Shown here piece by piece: positions 16,976 through 27,195 of a stretch of 64,000 nucleotides of DNA. The stretch comes from Prevotellaceae bacterium (GTDB taxonomy: Bacteria; Bacteroidota; Bacteroidia; Bacteroidales; Bacteroidaceae). The notes beneath the pieces were generated by a model that was given only the letters and a program-made list of their open reading frames with translations, searched no databases and was not told where the DNA came from. The DNA lies in assembly GCA_028723525.1 (NCBI GenBank), contig JAQYET010000069.1, positions 1-64,000 of the forward strand, read 5' to 3'. Numbering within the stretch: the stretch's first letter is position 1; each line of letters starts with the position of its first letter. The translations under genes and the position numbers were made by a program.

Positions 16976-19327
16976 ATGAAAATCGTAAGAATCAACAGTA
17001 AGTTCAGGCAGTTGGCAGAATGGATTATCTGCCACCGTCTTGTGGTGGGTGCGCTGTTCGCTGTAGTCGTCGCCTTCTCGTTTGTGGGAGCGAAGCGCAT
17101 CGTGATGAGAACCTCGTTCGACGACTACTTCGTGAGCGACGACCCGATGCTGCTCAAGACCAACGAGTTCAAGTCCATTTTTGGCAACGACTACTATGTG
17201 GCAGTGCTGGTGAAGAATAAAGACATCTTCTCCCAGCGCAGCCTGACGCTCATCCGCGAGTTGAGCAACGAACTGAAAGACAGCCTGTCGTATGCCGACA
17301 AGGTAACATCGCTCACCGACCTCGAGTTTGCCGTAGGCACGGAAGATGGCATGACCATCGAACAGATCGTGCCAGACGAAATACCTTCAGACAGTGCCGC
17401 CCTGAGAGAAATCAGGCGCAAGGCATACAGCAAGCCCTATCTGGCAAGGAAGATGGTGTCGGCAGACGGCACGATGACGTGGATTATGCTGAAGTTGCGC
17501 CCGTTTCCCGAAGACAGCGTGTGGAAGAAGACGAGCGACATTGCCCCCGACATGCTCACGGGCAAGGAGGCAGGGCATATCATCGGCAAGACGAAATACT
17601 CCGAGCTGTCGCCCAATGCCGCCGGAATGCCTTATCTTGGTTATGAGAAGTTCGTCTATCTCACCAAAGAGCTGGGGCGGCTGTTCCTCTTCGCCTTCAT
17701 CATATCCATCGTAGTCATGCTCGTCGTAACCCGCTCGCTCCGCGGCGTCGTCGCACCGCTGCTCACATCTCTCTTCGGTCTGCTCATCAGTTTCGGCATC
17801 ATCGGCTGGACGGGCATCTACACGGATATGAGCACGACGATGATTTCCGTGATACTCACCTTTGCCTGTTCCATCGCCTACAATATTCATTTATACAACT
17901 TTTTCAAGACACGATTTGTAGAAACGGGCAAGCGCAGGGAGTCTATCAAGGAAGCCATAGGCGAAACAGGCTGGGGCGTGCTACTTTCGGGACTTACCAC
18001 CGTGGCAGCCATGATGACATTCCTCTCGATGAAGATTGTCCCGATGCAGGCTATCGGCATCAACACTTCGCTGTGTCTGCTTGCCGTGCTGCTCACCTGC
18101 CTGATGCTCACGCCCATCCTGCTTTCGTTAGGCAAAGACCGTGAACCTGCTGCCGACATGTCTAAGAGTTTTGAAGGCTATATTGGAAAGCAGTTCGAGC
18201 GGTTTGGCAGTTTCATCATGCGCAACCACCGTACCGTCATTGCTTCCTCTATACTGTTTACAGTGCTTTGCGGCATCGGTCTCTTCTTCATCGAGCCGGC
18301 GTTCGATATCGAAAAGACGATGGGGCGGAAGATACCCTATGTCAAGAAGTTCCTTGACCTTTGCGAGACAGAACTCGGCTCTATGTATGCCTACGACCTC
18401 ATGATTACCCTGCCGCACGACAACGACGCCAAGAAGCCGGAAAACCTGCAGAAACTCGACCGGCTGGCGGAGACGGCAATTGGCTACAAATTGACGAAAC
18501 GCCACAACTCCATTACCGACATCGTGAAGGACATGAACTGCACGCTCAACGGCAACGAGCAGCGGTTCTACCGCATCCCCGACGATGCCGACATGGTGGC
18601 GCAGTTGCTGCTGCTCTACGAGAATGCGGGCGGAACGGAGTCGGAATACTGGATGGACTACGACTACAAACGCTTGCGTCTGCAAATAGAAATGAAGGAC
18701 TACAACTCCAACGAGGCGGAAAAGGAAATGAATCTGCTGCAGGAAGAGGCCCGGTGCCTCTTCCCCGGCGCGCACGTCTCGGTGGTGGGCAACATTCCGC
18801 AGTTCACCGTCATGCAGCAACACGTGGAGCGCGGGCAGATGTGGTCGATGCTGCTCTCGGTGCTGGTCATCGGCGTCATTCTCCTTCTCGTTTTCGGTAG
18901 CTGGAAGGTTGCTCTTGTAGGTATGATACCCAACATCGCCCCGGCCATCATCGTGGGCGGCATGATGGGCTGGCTCGACTATCCGCTCGACATGATGACT
19001 GCTTCGCTCATCCCGATGGTGCTGGGTATCGCCGTCGATGACACCATCCACTTCATCAACCACAGCCATGTGGCATACGACCGATGCGGCGATTACTCGG
19101 AAGCCATCAGGCGGACTTTCCGCACTGAGGGTCTCGCCATCGTCATGTCAACGGTCATCATTTCGGCAACCTTTGCCGGCTTCATCCTCTCCGATGCCAC
19201 GCAGATGCGCAACTGGGGCATCCTTGCCGTGGCGGGTATGTTGTCGGCACTGCTGGCAGACCTCTTCCTCACGCCTATACTGTTCAGGTATCTGCGTGTG
19301 TTCGGGAACGACAAAAAGGCTTCCTAA
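16976..19327 (+). CDS. MMPL-type RND transporter
   Basis: A 783-residue protein with the RND layout: an N-terminal helix, a periplasmic loop, six helices (about 215-400), a second helix and loop, then six more helices (about 620-780). The helix with paired acidic residues MVLGIAVDDTIHFINHS is the proton-relay segment of the MMPL/HpnN group. Members move lipids, hopanoids or other hydrophobic molecules toward the outer membrane. Its partners here are a LolA-like periplasmic carrier and an outer-membrane barrel, the usual trio for this group, so envelope lipid transport is more likely than drug efflux. Confidence 0.87.
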   Translation: MKIVRINSKFRQLAEWIICHRLVVGALFAVVVAFSFVGAKRIVMRTSFDDYFVSDDPMLLKTNEFKSIFGNDYYVAVLVKNKDIFSQRSLTLIRELSNELKDSLSYADKVTSLTDLEFAVGTEDGMTIEQIVPDEIPSDSAALREIRRKAYSKPYLARKMVSADGTMTWIMLKLRPFPEDSVWKKTSDIAPDMLTGKEAGHIIGKTKYSELSPNAAGMPYLGYEKFVYLTKELGRLFLFAFIISIVVMLVVTRSLRGVVAPLLTSLFGLLISFGIIGWTGIYTDMSTTMISVILTFACSIAYNIHLYNFFKTRFVETGKRRESIKEAIGETGWGVLLSGLTTVAAMMTFLSMKIVPMQAIGINTSLCLLAVLLTCLMLTPILLSLGKDREPAADMSKSFEGYIGKQFERFGSFIMRNHRTVIASSILFTVLCGIGLFFIEPAFDIEKTMGRKIPYVKKFLDLCETELGSMYAYDLMITLPHDNDAKKPENLQKLDRLAETAIGYKLTKRHNSITDIVKDMNCTLNGNEQRFYRIPDDADMVAQLLLLYENAGGTESEYWMDYDYKRLRLQIEMKDYNSNEAEKEMNLLQEEARCLFPGAHVSVVGNIPQFTVMQQHVERGQMWSMLLSVLVIGVILLLVFGSWKVALVGMIPNIAPAIIVGGMMGWLDYPLDMMTASLIPMVLGIAVDDTIHFINHSHVAYDRCGDYSEAIRRTFRTEGLAIVMSTVIISATFAGFILSDATQMRNWGILAVAGMLSALLADLFLTPILFRYLRVFGNDKKAS

Positions 19328-19376
19328 GGAACAATAATAACCGAAAAACAATAACGATAAATAACAACAAAACGAA

Positions 19377-20156
19377 ATGAAAACAAGACATCTTACATTA
19401 TTGCTCATCGCCATGCTGGTGGTTTGCAGCGTACAGGCAGCAGGGCTGTCGGGCAGAGACATCATGCAGAAAGTAAAGAACCGCGCCGACGGCGACACAC
19501 GCTATGCCACCATCGAAATGACGCTCATCCAAAAGAGCGGGCACAAGCGTGTGCGGAAACTCGAGTCGTGGGCGATGGACGTGGGAAATGACACGAAGAA
19601 AATCATGTTCTTCACCTATCCCGGCGACGTGAAGGGTACAGGATTCCTCACATGGGACTACGACAACCCCAACAAGGCAGACGACAAGTGGCTCTATCTC
19701 CCGGCGATGAAGAAGACGAGACGCATCAGCGGAAAGTCGTCGAAGACCGACTATTTCATGGGTAGCGACTTCACCTACAACGACATGAGCACGCGCAGCG
19801 TGGACGAGGAACAGCACAAGTTGCTGCGCGAGGAAACTTTAGGAGGACACAAATGCTGGGTAATCCAGTCCATACCCAAAGACAAGGACGAGATTTACGC
19901 ACGCCGCGTAACATGGGTTCGGCAGGATTGTCTGATGGTCGTCAAGGCGGAATACTACGACAAACTGAACAAGTTGCACCGCAGGCTTACCATCTCCAAC
20001 ATTGAGAAAGTGCAGGGTTTCTGGACCATGCACCTTATGCAGATGGAGAACATGCAGACGGGACACAAAACCGTCATCCGCATGAGCAATCAGCGGTTCA
20101 ACGTGAAGGTGTCGCCCAACCTCTTTACCGTTTCCAAACTGGAGAAAGGGCTTTGA
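19377..20156 (+). CDS. LolA-superfamily periplasmic lipoprotein-sorting-like protein
   Basis: A 259-residue secreted protein (signal MKTRHLTLLLIAMLVVCSVQAA). The mature part matches the COG2834 outer-membrane lipoprotein-sorting group: ATIEMTLIQKSG, KIMFFTYPGDVKGTGFL, the motif DKWLYLPAMKKTRRIS, and MGSDFTYNDMS. The fold is a half-barrel that shields a lipid. It sits between the RND gene and the barrel gene (one base to the next start), consistent with carrying a lipid from the RND pump to the outer membrane. It is distinct from true LolA, which is about 200 residues. Confidence 0.85.
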   Translation: MKTRHLTLLLIAMLVVCSVQAAGLSGRDIMQKVKNRADGDTRYATIEMTLIQKSGHKRVRKLESWAMDVGNDTKKIMFFTYPGDVKGTGFLTWDYDNPNKADDKWLYLPAMKKTRRISGKSSKTDYFMGSDFTYNDMSTRSVDEEQHKLLREETLGGHKCWVIQSIPKDKDEIYARRVTWVRQDCLMVVKAEYYDKLNKLHRRLTISNIEKVQGFWTMHLMQMENMQTGHKTVIRMSNQRFNVKVSPNLFTVSKLEKGL

Positions 20157-20157
20157 T

Positions 20158-21507
20158 ATGAAAGCACTCCGATTATTCATGCTCCTGCTTGTGCCGATAT
20201 GCTCGGCACAGGCATCAGCCCAAATCGATACTGTGACAATCGGGAGAGACTATGATGACGTGCTGTGCGATACCGTCGTCATGGATGTCTCGGAACCGGT
20301 TTTCACAGCAGTTCCGCCGCAGGAAGAACCCGACGACAACGCCCTGCAAGTACAGGTCAAAGGCTTTCTCGACACCTACCATGCCGTCAGGACACAGGGG
20401 AAGGCTGACCTGATGGCTTCGAGAACTCGTGCGCGGGGAGAACTGAAACTCGAAAAGGGAGCCGCATCGCTTTTCGTGTCTCTGAACGCTACTTACAACG
20501 CTATCTTGAAAGAGCGTACGAGACTGGAACTGCGCGAGGCATATCTCTCCTATGTCAAGGGAAACCTCGACCTGCGCATGGGGCGGCAAATCATCGTTTG
20601 GGGTGTGGCAGATGCGCTGCGCGTTACCGACTGCGTGTCGCCGTTCGACTACACCGAGTTTCTCGCACAAGACTACGACGACATCCGCATGCCGGTCAAT
20701 GCCCTGCGTGCAAGATATACAATTAGGGCAGTAACCCTTGAAGCCGTATGCAATCCGGTGGTCGATTTCTTCGTGCTGCCGACCGACGACCACAACCCGT
20801 GGGCAGTGCGGTTGCCATCGGCTGCGCTTCCATACACCATCGATTTGGAAAGTGGCAAACCCGAAAGGCGAATCAAAAACATGGAGTTCGGCGTGCGGCT
20901 CATCGTCAACCTGAGCGGAATGGATTTTTCCGTGAGTGCCTTGCGCACATGGAACAAAATGCCAGCCCTTTGCCCCATACTGTCAGCCGACAGGCAGTCG
21001 CTCCGTGTCAATGGTGAGTACCGTCGCATGACTATGCTGGGTGCCGACTGCTCCCTGCCCGTAGGTCAGTTCGTCCTCCGTGCCGAAGTTGCCGATTATA
21101 TTGGCGAAGCACAAGGAACTAGCATAGGACAGGCAGCGGCACGCCGCAACGTTCTCAATGCCCTTGCAGGCGCAGACTGGTATCCGGGTAACGATTGGAA
21201 TGTCAGCGTGCAGTATTGCCATCAACACACCTCGGGCAGCCTTGATGGTATCTCCGCCTACCGCAACGCCGGACTTGCCACGGCAAGAATCTCGAAGGAA
21301 CTGTTGCACAACACCTTGAAACTCTCCACCTTTGCCTACATTGACGTAACGAATGGAGGCATCTTCAATCGCCTTTCTGCCTCCTATGCCCTCAATGACC
21401 AGATAGAACTTACTGCCGGCTACGACTATTTCCATGCCGATAAAGGCAAGTTTGCAATGTATGCGAAGAACTCGGAGGCGTGGGTTAAAATGAAATATAG
21501 TTTTTAA
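20158..21507 (+). CDS. DUF1302-like outer-membrane barrel protein
   Basis: A 449-residue protein with a signal peptide (cleavage after QASA) and alternating strands up to a C-terminal Phe, as in outer-membrane barrels. The segment ELREAYLSYVKGNLDLRMGRQIIVWG resembles the conserved GRQ-WG block of DUF1302 porin-like proteins, which often accompany RND/LolA-like pairs. Its start follows the previous stop by one base, so it closes the TetR-led operon. It probably provides the outer-membrane end of the lipid path; substrate unknown. Confidence 0.7.
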   Translation: MKALRLFMLLLVPICSAQASAQIDTVTIGRDYDDVLCDTVVMDVSEPVFTAVPPQEEPDDNALQVQVKGFLDTYHAVRTQGKADLMASRTRARGELKLEKGAASLFVSLNATYNAILKERTRLELREAYLSYVKGNLDLRMGRQIIVWGVADALRVTDCVSPFDYTEFLAQDYDDIRMPVNALRARYTIRAVTLEAVCNPVVDFFVLPTDDHNPWAVRLPSAALPYTIDLESGKPERRIKNMEFGVRLIVNLSGMDFSVSALRTWNKMPALCPILSADRQSLRVNGEYRRMTMLGADCSLPVGQFVLRAEVADYIGEAQGTSIGQAAARRNVLNALAGADWYPGNDWNVSVQYCHQHTSGSLDGISAYRNAGLATARISKELLHNTLKLSTFAYIDVTNGGIFNRLSASYALNDQIELTAGYDYFHADKGKFAMYAKNSEAWVKMKYSF

Positions 21508-21685
21508 TGATATTGCCCCTAAAGTAGTGTAGTGTGTAGTCAGAGGGGAGTAATATGGGCTCAGCGGATTTTTCCATTCACTGCTACATTTTTTTTGAGA
21601 GCCTGCTTTTGTGTAGCTGAACTGTATCTGTAGCAGAAAATGCCTTTATATGATAACTTCAAGCCCCCTTTATTCCGTATAAAAC

Positions 21686-21723
21686 AAGACGGAAGCCCTA
21701 AAAACAATAGGGTTTCCGTCTTT
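21686..21723. terminator. Terminator downstream of tRNA-Asn
   Basis: A stem of AAGACGGAA/TTCCGTCTT continued by CCCTA/TAGGG after one mismatch, with T/A tails on both strands. It directly follows the tRNA on the minus strand and can also end the barrel operon on the plus strand. Confidence 0.7.
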
Positions 21724-21724
21724 G

Positions 21725-21798
21725 CGCTCCAGGATGGGCTTGAACCAACGACCCCCTGATTAACAGTCAGGTGCTCTAACCAACTGAGCTACTGAAGC
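21725..21798 (-). tRNA. tRNA-Asn (anticodon GTT)
   Basis: Read on the minus strand it gives a complete cloverleaf: acceptor GCTTCAG/CTGGAGC with one G-T pair, D arm GCTC/GAGC, anticodon stem CCTGA/TCAGG with loop CTGTTAA (GTT, Asn), variable GGGTC, and T arm with TTCAAGC loop. The T stem has one T-T mismatch (GTTGG/CCATC). CCA is not encoded, and the discriminator is G. Confidence 0.93.
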
Positions 21799-21942
21799 AA
21801 TGTTATCATCATTCTCTCGAATGCGGATGCAAAGGTAGAAAGTTTTTCGATAACGTGCAAATTTTTTCTTGTTTTTTTTGCTCCGGCGACAAAAAAGAAT
21901 AAAAAATAATGTGAAATGGGGCTGTTTCACACTATAATAATG

Positions 21943-21950
21943 TAACTTTG
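21943..21950 (+). promoter_or_regulatory. Promoter -7 box before the S41 protease
   Basis: TAACTTTG matches TAnnTTTG and lies 41 bp before the ATG at 21991. The -33 region (CTGTTTC) is a poor match. Confidence 0.45.
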
Positions 21951-21990
21951 CAGGCATGTATTTTTTACCAATTCTTTGAATAACATTATT

Positions 21991-23682
21991 ATGATTAAGA
22001 TAGATATGAGGATGATGGCACGTGTTTTCAGAAGCATTACGTTGGCATTGGCATTGCTGCTCCCTGCCGCAGGAGTGGCACAGAGCACACAAGACCATAA
22101 TTTCAACGTGGCGAAAAACATCGATATTTTCAATGCGATCTACCGCAACCTCGACATGATGTATGTCGATACGCTGAACGCCGACGAGGTAATCGGAACG
22201 GGGGTGAATGCCATGCTGCGCTCGCTCGACCCCTACACCGTGTATTATCCGGCGTCGGAGGTGAAGGACTTGAAACTGATGATTACCGGAAAATATGCGG
22301 GAATAGGTGCCTTGATAAGATATAACGCCAAACTGAAGCGCGTGGTGATAGACGAGCCTTACATCAACACGCCCGCTGCGGAGGCAGGACTGAAGAAGGG
22401 CGACATCATCCTAAGCATCGACGACTCGGTGACAACAGACAAAGACGTGGCTTACGTCAGCAGTCATCTCCGTGGCGATGCCGGCACCACCTTCGCCCTG
22501 AAGATACTGCGCCCGGGCACAGGCAAGACCCTCATAAAGAAGATAACACGCCGCCCGATACAGATGCCTGCCATTCCTTACTATGGCATCATGGAGGAGA
22601 ACATCGGCTATATCAACCTGAACAGTTTCACCGAGGGTTGCTCAAAGGACATGCGCCGCGCATTCATCGACCTGCGCGAGCAGGGCATAAGCGCACTCCT
22701 TCTCGACCTGCGGGGCAACGGCGGCGGCTCACTCGAAGAGGCTGTGCAGATAGTCAACATGTTTGTGCCGAAAAATCTCACGCTGGTCACGACGAAAGGA
22801 AAGCTCGCAAGAGCCAACCGCGAATATAAAACAACGAAAGAACCGATAGACACCGAGATGCCGATAGTGGTGCTCGTGAACGGCGAAACGGCGTCGGCAA
22901 GCGAGATAACGGCAGGGTCGCTGCAAGACCTCGACCGCGCCGTGGTGCTCGGAACGCGAACCTACGGCAAGGGACTGGTGCAGACACCGCTCGACCTGCC
23001 GTATAACGCTAACCTGAAAATCACCACCGGAAAATACTACATACCCAGCGGACGCTGCATACAGGCAATAAACTACAAACATTCGCGCGGCGGATACACC
23101 GAGCATATCGCCGACTCGCTGACCAAGGTGTTCCATACCTCGGGCGGAAGAGAGGTGCGCGACGGCGGAGGAATAAAGCCCGACGTGGAGATTATGCCCG
23201 ACTCGCTGCCCAACATAGCCTTCTATCTCGGTTCCACAGGGCGCGACACCACGGAAGTGATGTTCGAATACGAACTCGACTATATCAACAGCCACCCCAC
23301 GATAGCCCCGGCACGAGAGTTCGACCTCAGCGACAGCGACTACGAAGAGTTCAAGCGGCGCGTCATTGCCAGCGGCTTCACCTACGACCCCGAGACCGAG
23401 AAAGCACTCCGCTCACTGAAGAAGCTTGCCACATTCGAGGGCTACTATGACGGCGCAAAGGCAGAGTTTGAGGCTCTTGAAGCGAAACTGAAGCACGACA
23501 TCGGGCGCGACCTCGACCGCAACAAGGAAGTGCTGAAGAACATGATGCGTGCCGACATCGTGGCTGCCTACTATTTCCAGTCGGGCGCGATAGAGAATGC
23601 GCTGCCCACAGACAAGCAAATCAAAGAGGCTGTGGCGTTGCTGCGCGATGCCGGGAGATATAATTCGATACTCGGGAAGTAG
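21991..23682 (+). CDS. S41 C-terminal-processing peptidase (CtpA/Prc-like)
   Basis: About 563 residues from the ATG at 21991; a TTG at 21976 would extend it by five. A signal peptide (ITLALALLLPAAGVAQ) is followed by a PDZ domain (GIGALIRY...EAGLKKGDIILSIDD) and the S41 core: the substrate strand DLRGNGGGSLEEAV, nucleophile Ser in NGETASASEITAGSLQD and general base Lys in TYGKGLVQTP. These periplasmic proteases trim C-termini and degrade misfolded envelope proteins, and most Bacteroidales carry several. A helical C-terminal domain of about 150 residues follows. It stands alone, with the converging Crp/Fnr gene 12 bp away. Confidence 0.92.
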   Translation: MIKIDMRMMARVFRSITLALALLLPAAGVAQSTQDHNFNVAKNIDIFNAIYRNLDMMYVDTLNADEVIGTGVNAMLRSLDPYTVYYPASEVKDLKLMITGKYAGIGALIRYNAKLKRVVIDEPYINTPAAEAGLKKGDIILSIDDSVTTDKDVAYVSSHLRGDAGTTFALKILRPGTGKTLIKKITRRPIQMPAIPYYGIMEENIGYINLNSFTEGCSKDMRRAFIDLREQGISALLLDLRGNGGGSLEEAVQIVNMFVPKNLTLVTTKGKLARANREYKTTKEPIDTEMPIVVLVNGETASASEITAGSLQDLDRAVVLGTRTYGKGLVQTPLDLPYNANLKITTGKYYIPSGRCIQAINYKHSRGGYTEHIADSLTKVFHTSGGREVRDGGGIKPDVEIMPDSLPNIAFYLGSTGRDTTEVMFEYELDYINSHPTIAPAREFDLSDSDYEEFKRRVIASGFTYDPETEKALRSLKKLATFEGYYDGAKAEFEALEAKLKHDIGRDLDRNKEVLKNMMRADIVAAYYFQSGAIENALPTDKQIKEAVALLRDAGRYNSILGK

Positions 23683-23694
23683 GCAGGGAGAGCC

Positions 23695-24363
23695 TTATTT
23701 CATCTTGTCCGAATTGAGGATAGTAATCTGTTTGCCATCAACCTTGATAGCACCATTGCTCTCAAATTCAGACAAACACCGCAACAGGGAGAACTTCTGT
23801 ATGCCGAACAGGTCTGCCATCTCCTGACGACTTATGCCGAGTTGTATCGTTCGGCTCTGCTGTTCCTTGGCTGCCTTGATGAGAAAATAAGCCACTTTCT
23901 CGCGAACCGTGAAGAGCGACAGCATGCGCAGTTTCTGGGTTAGGAAGGCATCGATAGACGACAGACGGCGAATGAAGTTCATGCGTATGCGCTCGTTGGT
24001 GTCTATCAGGCGTTTCAGTTCGCCGGGCAGCATGCGCAGTATGGTCGTTTTGCACACTGTTTCCACGCTCACCGGCATGGCATTGTTCTCCGCGAAGATA
24101 AAGGCAGGGGCTATCAGGATGCAACCTCTTAGGCGGTCTATCTGCACCTGCTTGCCCGAAATGCCGTTCATGCGCGAAATCATCTCGCCCTTGATAATAA
24201 TGTCGGCATACTTACACGGCATGCCCGCAACGGCATACACTGCCTTTGCGGGATATTCCACAATCTTATAGTTCACGGTCTGCAAAACCCACTCAATCTC
24301 ATCAGCCGTCAGTCCGGCAAACAGCAGACTCTCCTCAAGCCTCTCGTATATTGATGTTCCCAT
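23695..24363 (-). CDS. Crp/Fnr-family regulator, possibly HcpR
   Basis: A 222-residue regulator with a cyclic-nucleotide-type beta-roll (residues 10-120), a dimer helix and a C-terminal helix-turn-helix (ISRQEMADLFGIQKFSLLRCLSEF). It lacks the N-terminal Cys cluster of Fnr. In Bacteroidales, HcpR, a haem/NO-sensing member of this family, controls hcp, and the hcp gene 1.1 kb away has a palindrome of the right type. The dinD gene lies between. Assignment as HcpR is an inference from this context. Confidence 0.82.
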   Translation of the reverse strand: MGTSIYERLEESLLFAGLTADEIEWVLQTVNYKIVEYPAKAVYAVAGMPCKYADIIIKGEMISRMNGISGKQVQIDRLRGCILIAPAFIFAENNAMPVSVETVCKTTILRMLPGELKRLIDTNERIRMNFIRRLSSIDAFLTQKLRMLSLFTVREKVAYFLIKAAKEQQSRTIQLGISRQEMADLFGIQKFSLLRCLSEFESNGAIKVDGKQITILNSDKMK

Positions 24364-24433
24364 GTATCATAAGTCATAAATATAACGAGCACCGCGCGCT
24401 TTTATTGCATGAAGAAAAGAATATGAAAGTTAT

Positions 24434-25264
24434 CTATTTCTTCTTGTTCTTTATTAGTTTCTTCTCTTCGCTCGCAAGCCTTCGCTCCACTTTCTTAATA
24501 TCTTCTGCAGCAGGAAGATTTTCCGGCACAATACCGCGCTCTGCCAACATCTTTCTCACTGCAAGATTGTTGTCAATATGCTCTTTTGTTATTGTTGATT
24601 CTCCGTGCAAGTCCTTTGTTTGCACATTTACGTTTGTCATTTCTGCAGCAAAATCTTTAGCCTTTATGCTTATAGTAGGGAGAAAATCGGCAAGCGGACG
24701 GCTGTCGGGCATTCCCAAACGTCGTTTCATCATATTCGTACTCATACGAAACAGAGCCTTGTCCCCCTTTGACCTTATCACTGCAAAAGAATAATCATTA
24801 ACCCCACGCTCATATAATACACCGGATAGTTTCTTTTCGGTTTCTTGAAGTTTTGCACGAGCCTTTATTCGCTCAACTTCCTGCAAACGTTTCTCTATCA
24901 ATTCTGCTCTGCGTGTTTGTAGTGCAAAATAAGTTTGGGCAAATGCTATCTGTGACTTTCGGGGGTCGCCGTTCTGTGCAACAAGATAGCACGCATAACG
25001 TGTAAGCATTATATCATCCACTTCACGTTGTGCCCCTTTTGCCAAGTCTATCATTTTGCTGACGTCAGCAAAATGATCGGAAACCGTCTGACCGGCACCT
25101 TTACACGCTTCTTTCGCCTTGTCTATAACATTGGTGAAATTACGCCATTGCTTATATCCCAACAAAGATGACAACATCCGGGCACTCCAACATTCTGTGT
25201 CATCAATCTTGCAGACAACATTTTCGTAACTCTCAAATAGGGCGATTATTTCTTCCTGTTTCAT
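24434..25264 (-). CDS. dinD: DNA-damage-inducible protein D (DinD-like)
   Basis: A 276-residue protein starting [17 protein letters not shown]. The BRO-N-like domain ([31 protein letters not shown]) is followed by the DinD-specific middle ([33 protein letters not shown]) and a C-terminal lysine-rich tail. E. coli DinD is LexA-controlled and inhibits RecA-DNA filaments in vitro. An upstream TTG at 25291 would add nine residues, but the ATG is preferred. It separates the Crp/Fnr gene from hcp and may be a later insertion. No LexA-type box was recognised upstream. Confidence 0.88.
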   Translation of the reverse strand: MKQEEIIALFESYENVVCKIDDTECWSARMLSSLLGYKQWRNFTNVIDKAKEACKGAGQTVSDHFADVSKMIDLAKGAQREVDDIMLTRYACYLVAQNGDPRKSQIAFAQTYFALQTRRAELIEKRLQEVERIKARAKLQETEKKLSGVLYERGVNDYSFAVIRSKGDKALFRMSTNMMKRRLGMPDSRPLADFLPTISIKAKDFAAEMTNVNVQTKDLHGESTITKEHIDNNLAVRKMLAERGIVPENLPAAEDIKKVERRLASEEKKLIKNKKK

Positions 25265-25366
25265 AATACATGGTTTGAAAATTTCAAGCAAATATAAAAC
25301 ATTTTCTTATAACCAACAAATGATTGGAAATAAAAATCTCTGCTTGTATGGTCGCATAAGGGATTT

Positions 25367-25418
25367 ATAAAAGAGCCATATCGTAACCCTTTCTCAAGGT
25401 TAGACATGGCTCTTTTAT
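25367..25418 (-). terminator. Terminator after hcp
   Basis: A perfect 13-bp stem (25367-25379 with 25406-25418, closed by GAGCCAT/ATGGCTC) encloses an inner AACC/GGTT stem, with T-rich ends. It lies 75 bp past the hcp stop. Confidence 0.75.
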
Positions 25419-25492
25419 GCTTAACGGTTATAATCTGTAACCTTTCGGTGTGCCCATTTTAATTATGACACACTCTTATCATGCGTGTATTA

Positions 25493-27136
25493 TTACATTA
25501 CATATTTCTGTATGTCTTCCTCCACAGTGGAGTTGGCAGCCAGACCGAAGTTGTCTATCAACACCTTCAGCACACCTTCCGACACGAATGCGGGCAGCGT
25601 GGGACCGATGTGAATGTTCTTTATGCCGAGATGCAGGAGCGAGAGGAGCACGATTACCGCCTTTTGCTCATACCATGCGATGTTGAAGAATATCGGCAGT
25701 TCGTTGATGTCGTTAGCCCCGAAGATTTCCTTCAGCTTCAATGCAACCACAGCCCACGAGTAAGAGTCGTTGCACTGACCGGCATCCAGCACGCGCGGAA
25801 TGCCGTTGATGTCGCCGAGGCTCAGTTTGTTATACCTATACTTGGCACATCCGCTCGTGAGTATCACCACGTCTTTCGGCAGAGCCTTTGCAAACTCCTC
25901 GTAGTAACTGCGGCTCTTCATGCGCCCGTCGCAACCGCTCATCACCACAAACTTGCGTATCGCACCGCTCTTCACAGCCTCCACCACCTTGTCGGCGAGG
26001 GCGAACACCTGTGCATGGGCAAAGCCGCCAATGATCTCTCCGCTCTCTATTTCCTGCGGAGCCTCGCAGGTCTTAGCCACGGCAATCACTTCGGAGAAGT
26101 CCTTATGCCCATTTTCACTCGCCGCGATGTGCTTCCAACCGGGGAAACCTGCAGAGTTGGTGGTGAACACCCTGTCGGCATAGTTCGCGCTCTTTGCCGG
26201 CGGCACGATGCAGTTGGTGGTGAACACTATCGGTCCGTTGAAGCTCTCGAACTCCTCCTTCTGCTTCCACCACGCATTGCCGTAGTTCCCGACAAGATGC
26301 TTATACTTCTTCAGTTGCGGGTAGTAGTGTGCCGGAAGCATTTCGCTGTGGGTGTAAACGTCGATACCCGTGCCCTCGGTTTGCATGAGCAGGTCCTCGA
26401 TGTCTCTAAGGTCGTGACCGGAGATGAGTATTCCGGGATTCTTGCCCACGCCGATGTTCACCGCCGTAAGTTCCGGATTGCCGAACGCTTCGGTGTTTGC
26501 CTTGTCGAGCAAAGCCATTGCTGCCACGCCGAACTTCCCTGTCTCGAGGACATTGTTCAGCAGCGTGTTCATATCGGCATCGGGGTTGGTCACCACTGCC
26601 AGTGCCTTGCAGATGAAGTCAACAATCTCGTCGTCGGTCTTTCCCAAGTGAGAGGCATGCTCATAGTATGCTGCCATACCCTTAACTCCCAGCACTGCCA
26701 GTTCTTTCAGCGAGCGCAGGTCGGCATTTTCGTTGCGCATCACGCCCTCACGTTCACCCTCTGCGTTATAGTCGGCTTTCTCGCCGCCCCACACCACCTC
26801 CCGATACTCCGGGAGGGTGATGTTCAGGCTCGCCGCCCTTTCAATCAGCTTCTTCTTTATTGCGATACCTCGGTCTATCTTGTTCAGTATGCTCCGGTCA
26901 TCGAAGTTAGCGTTGGTAATCGTCGTGAACAGGGCATCCATGATGAAGTCGGCAACCTCCCGCGACGCCTTCTCGCCCAGCGAGTGCTGAATTGTTGCCA
27001 CACCGCGCACCACACTCAGCAGCAAGTCCTGCCACCTCGAAGTGGTTGCCTCTTTTCCACACACACCTTTTATGGTGCACCCTGTTCCTTTCGCCGTTTC
27101 CTGACATTGGAAACAAAACATCTTATTGTCCGTCAT
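25493..27136 (-). CDS. hcp: Hybrid-cluster protein (hydroxylamine/NO reductase)
   Basis: A 547-residue protein starting [19 protein letters not shown]. The N-terminal cysteines [19 protein letters not shown] are the C-x2-C-x8-C-x5-C ligands of the [4Fe-4S] cluster. Later residues in [24 protein letters not shown] and [10 protein letters not shown] supply the hybrid Fe-S-O cluster. Hcp reduces NO and hydroxylamine in anaerobes and protects against nitrosative stress. The frame opens further to 27280, but that would override the promoter. Control by an HcpR-type regulator is likely from the palindrome at 27196-27211. Confidence 0.96.
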   Translation of the reverse strand: MTDNKMFCFQCQETAKGTGCTIKGVCGKEATTSRWQDLLLSVVRGVATIQHSLGEKASREVADFIMDALFTTITNANFDDRSILNKIDRGIAIKKKLIERAASLNITLPEYREVVWGGEKADYNAEGEREGVMRNENADLRSLKELAVLGVKGMAAYYEHASHLGKTDDEIVDFICKALAVVTNPDADMNTLLNNVLETGKFGVAAMALLDKANTEAFGNPELTAVNIGVGKNPGILISGHDLRDIEDLLMQTEGTGIDVYTHSEMLPAHYYPQLKKYKHLVGNYGNAWWKQKEEFESFNGPIVFTTNCIVPPAKSANYADRVFTTNSAGFPGWKHIAASENGHKDFSEVIAVAKTCEAPQEIESGEIIGGFAHAQVFALADKVVEAVKSGAIRKFVVMSGCDGRMKSRSYYEEFAKALPKDVVILTSGCAKYRYNKLSLGDINGIPRVLDAGQCNDSYSWAVVALKLKEIFGANDINELPIFFNIAWYEQKAVIVLLSLLHLGIKNIHIGPTLPAFVSEGVLKVLIDNFGLAANSTVEEDIQKYVM

Positions 27137-27166
27137 AATGCTTTTGATTTTAAAAAAATATGCCTG

Positions 27167-27174
27167 CAAAGGTA
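27167..27174 (-). promoter_or_regulatory. hcp promoter -7 box
   Basis: On the minus strand TACCTTTG fits TAnnTTTG. The start point would be near 27160. There is no proper -33 box, which suits an activator-dependent promoter. Confidence 0.6.
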
Positions 27175-27195
27175 TGGGCATAAAGAACAAAACGT

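Noticed and set aside
18128..19069. A 313-codon minus-strand frame inside the RND gene
   Set aside because: Full of HH, DD and VV runs typical of antisense reading of a coding frame; the plus-strand RND protein is intact.
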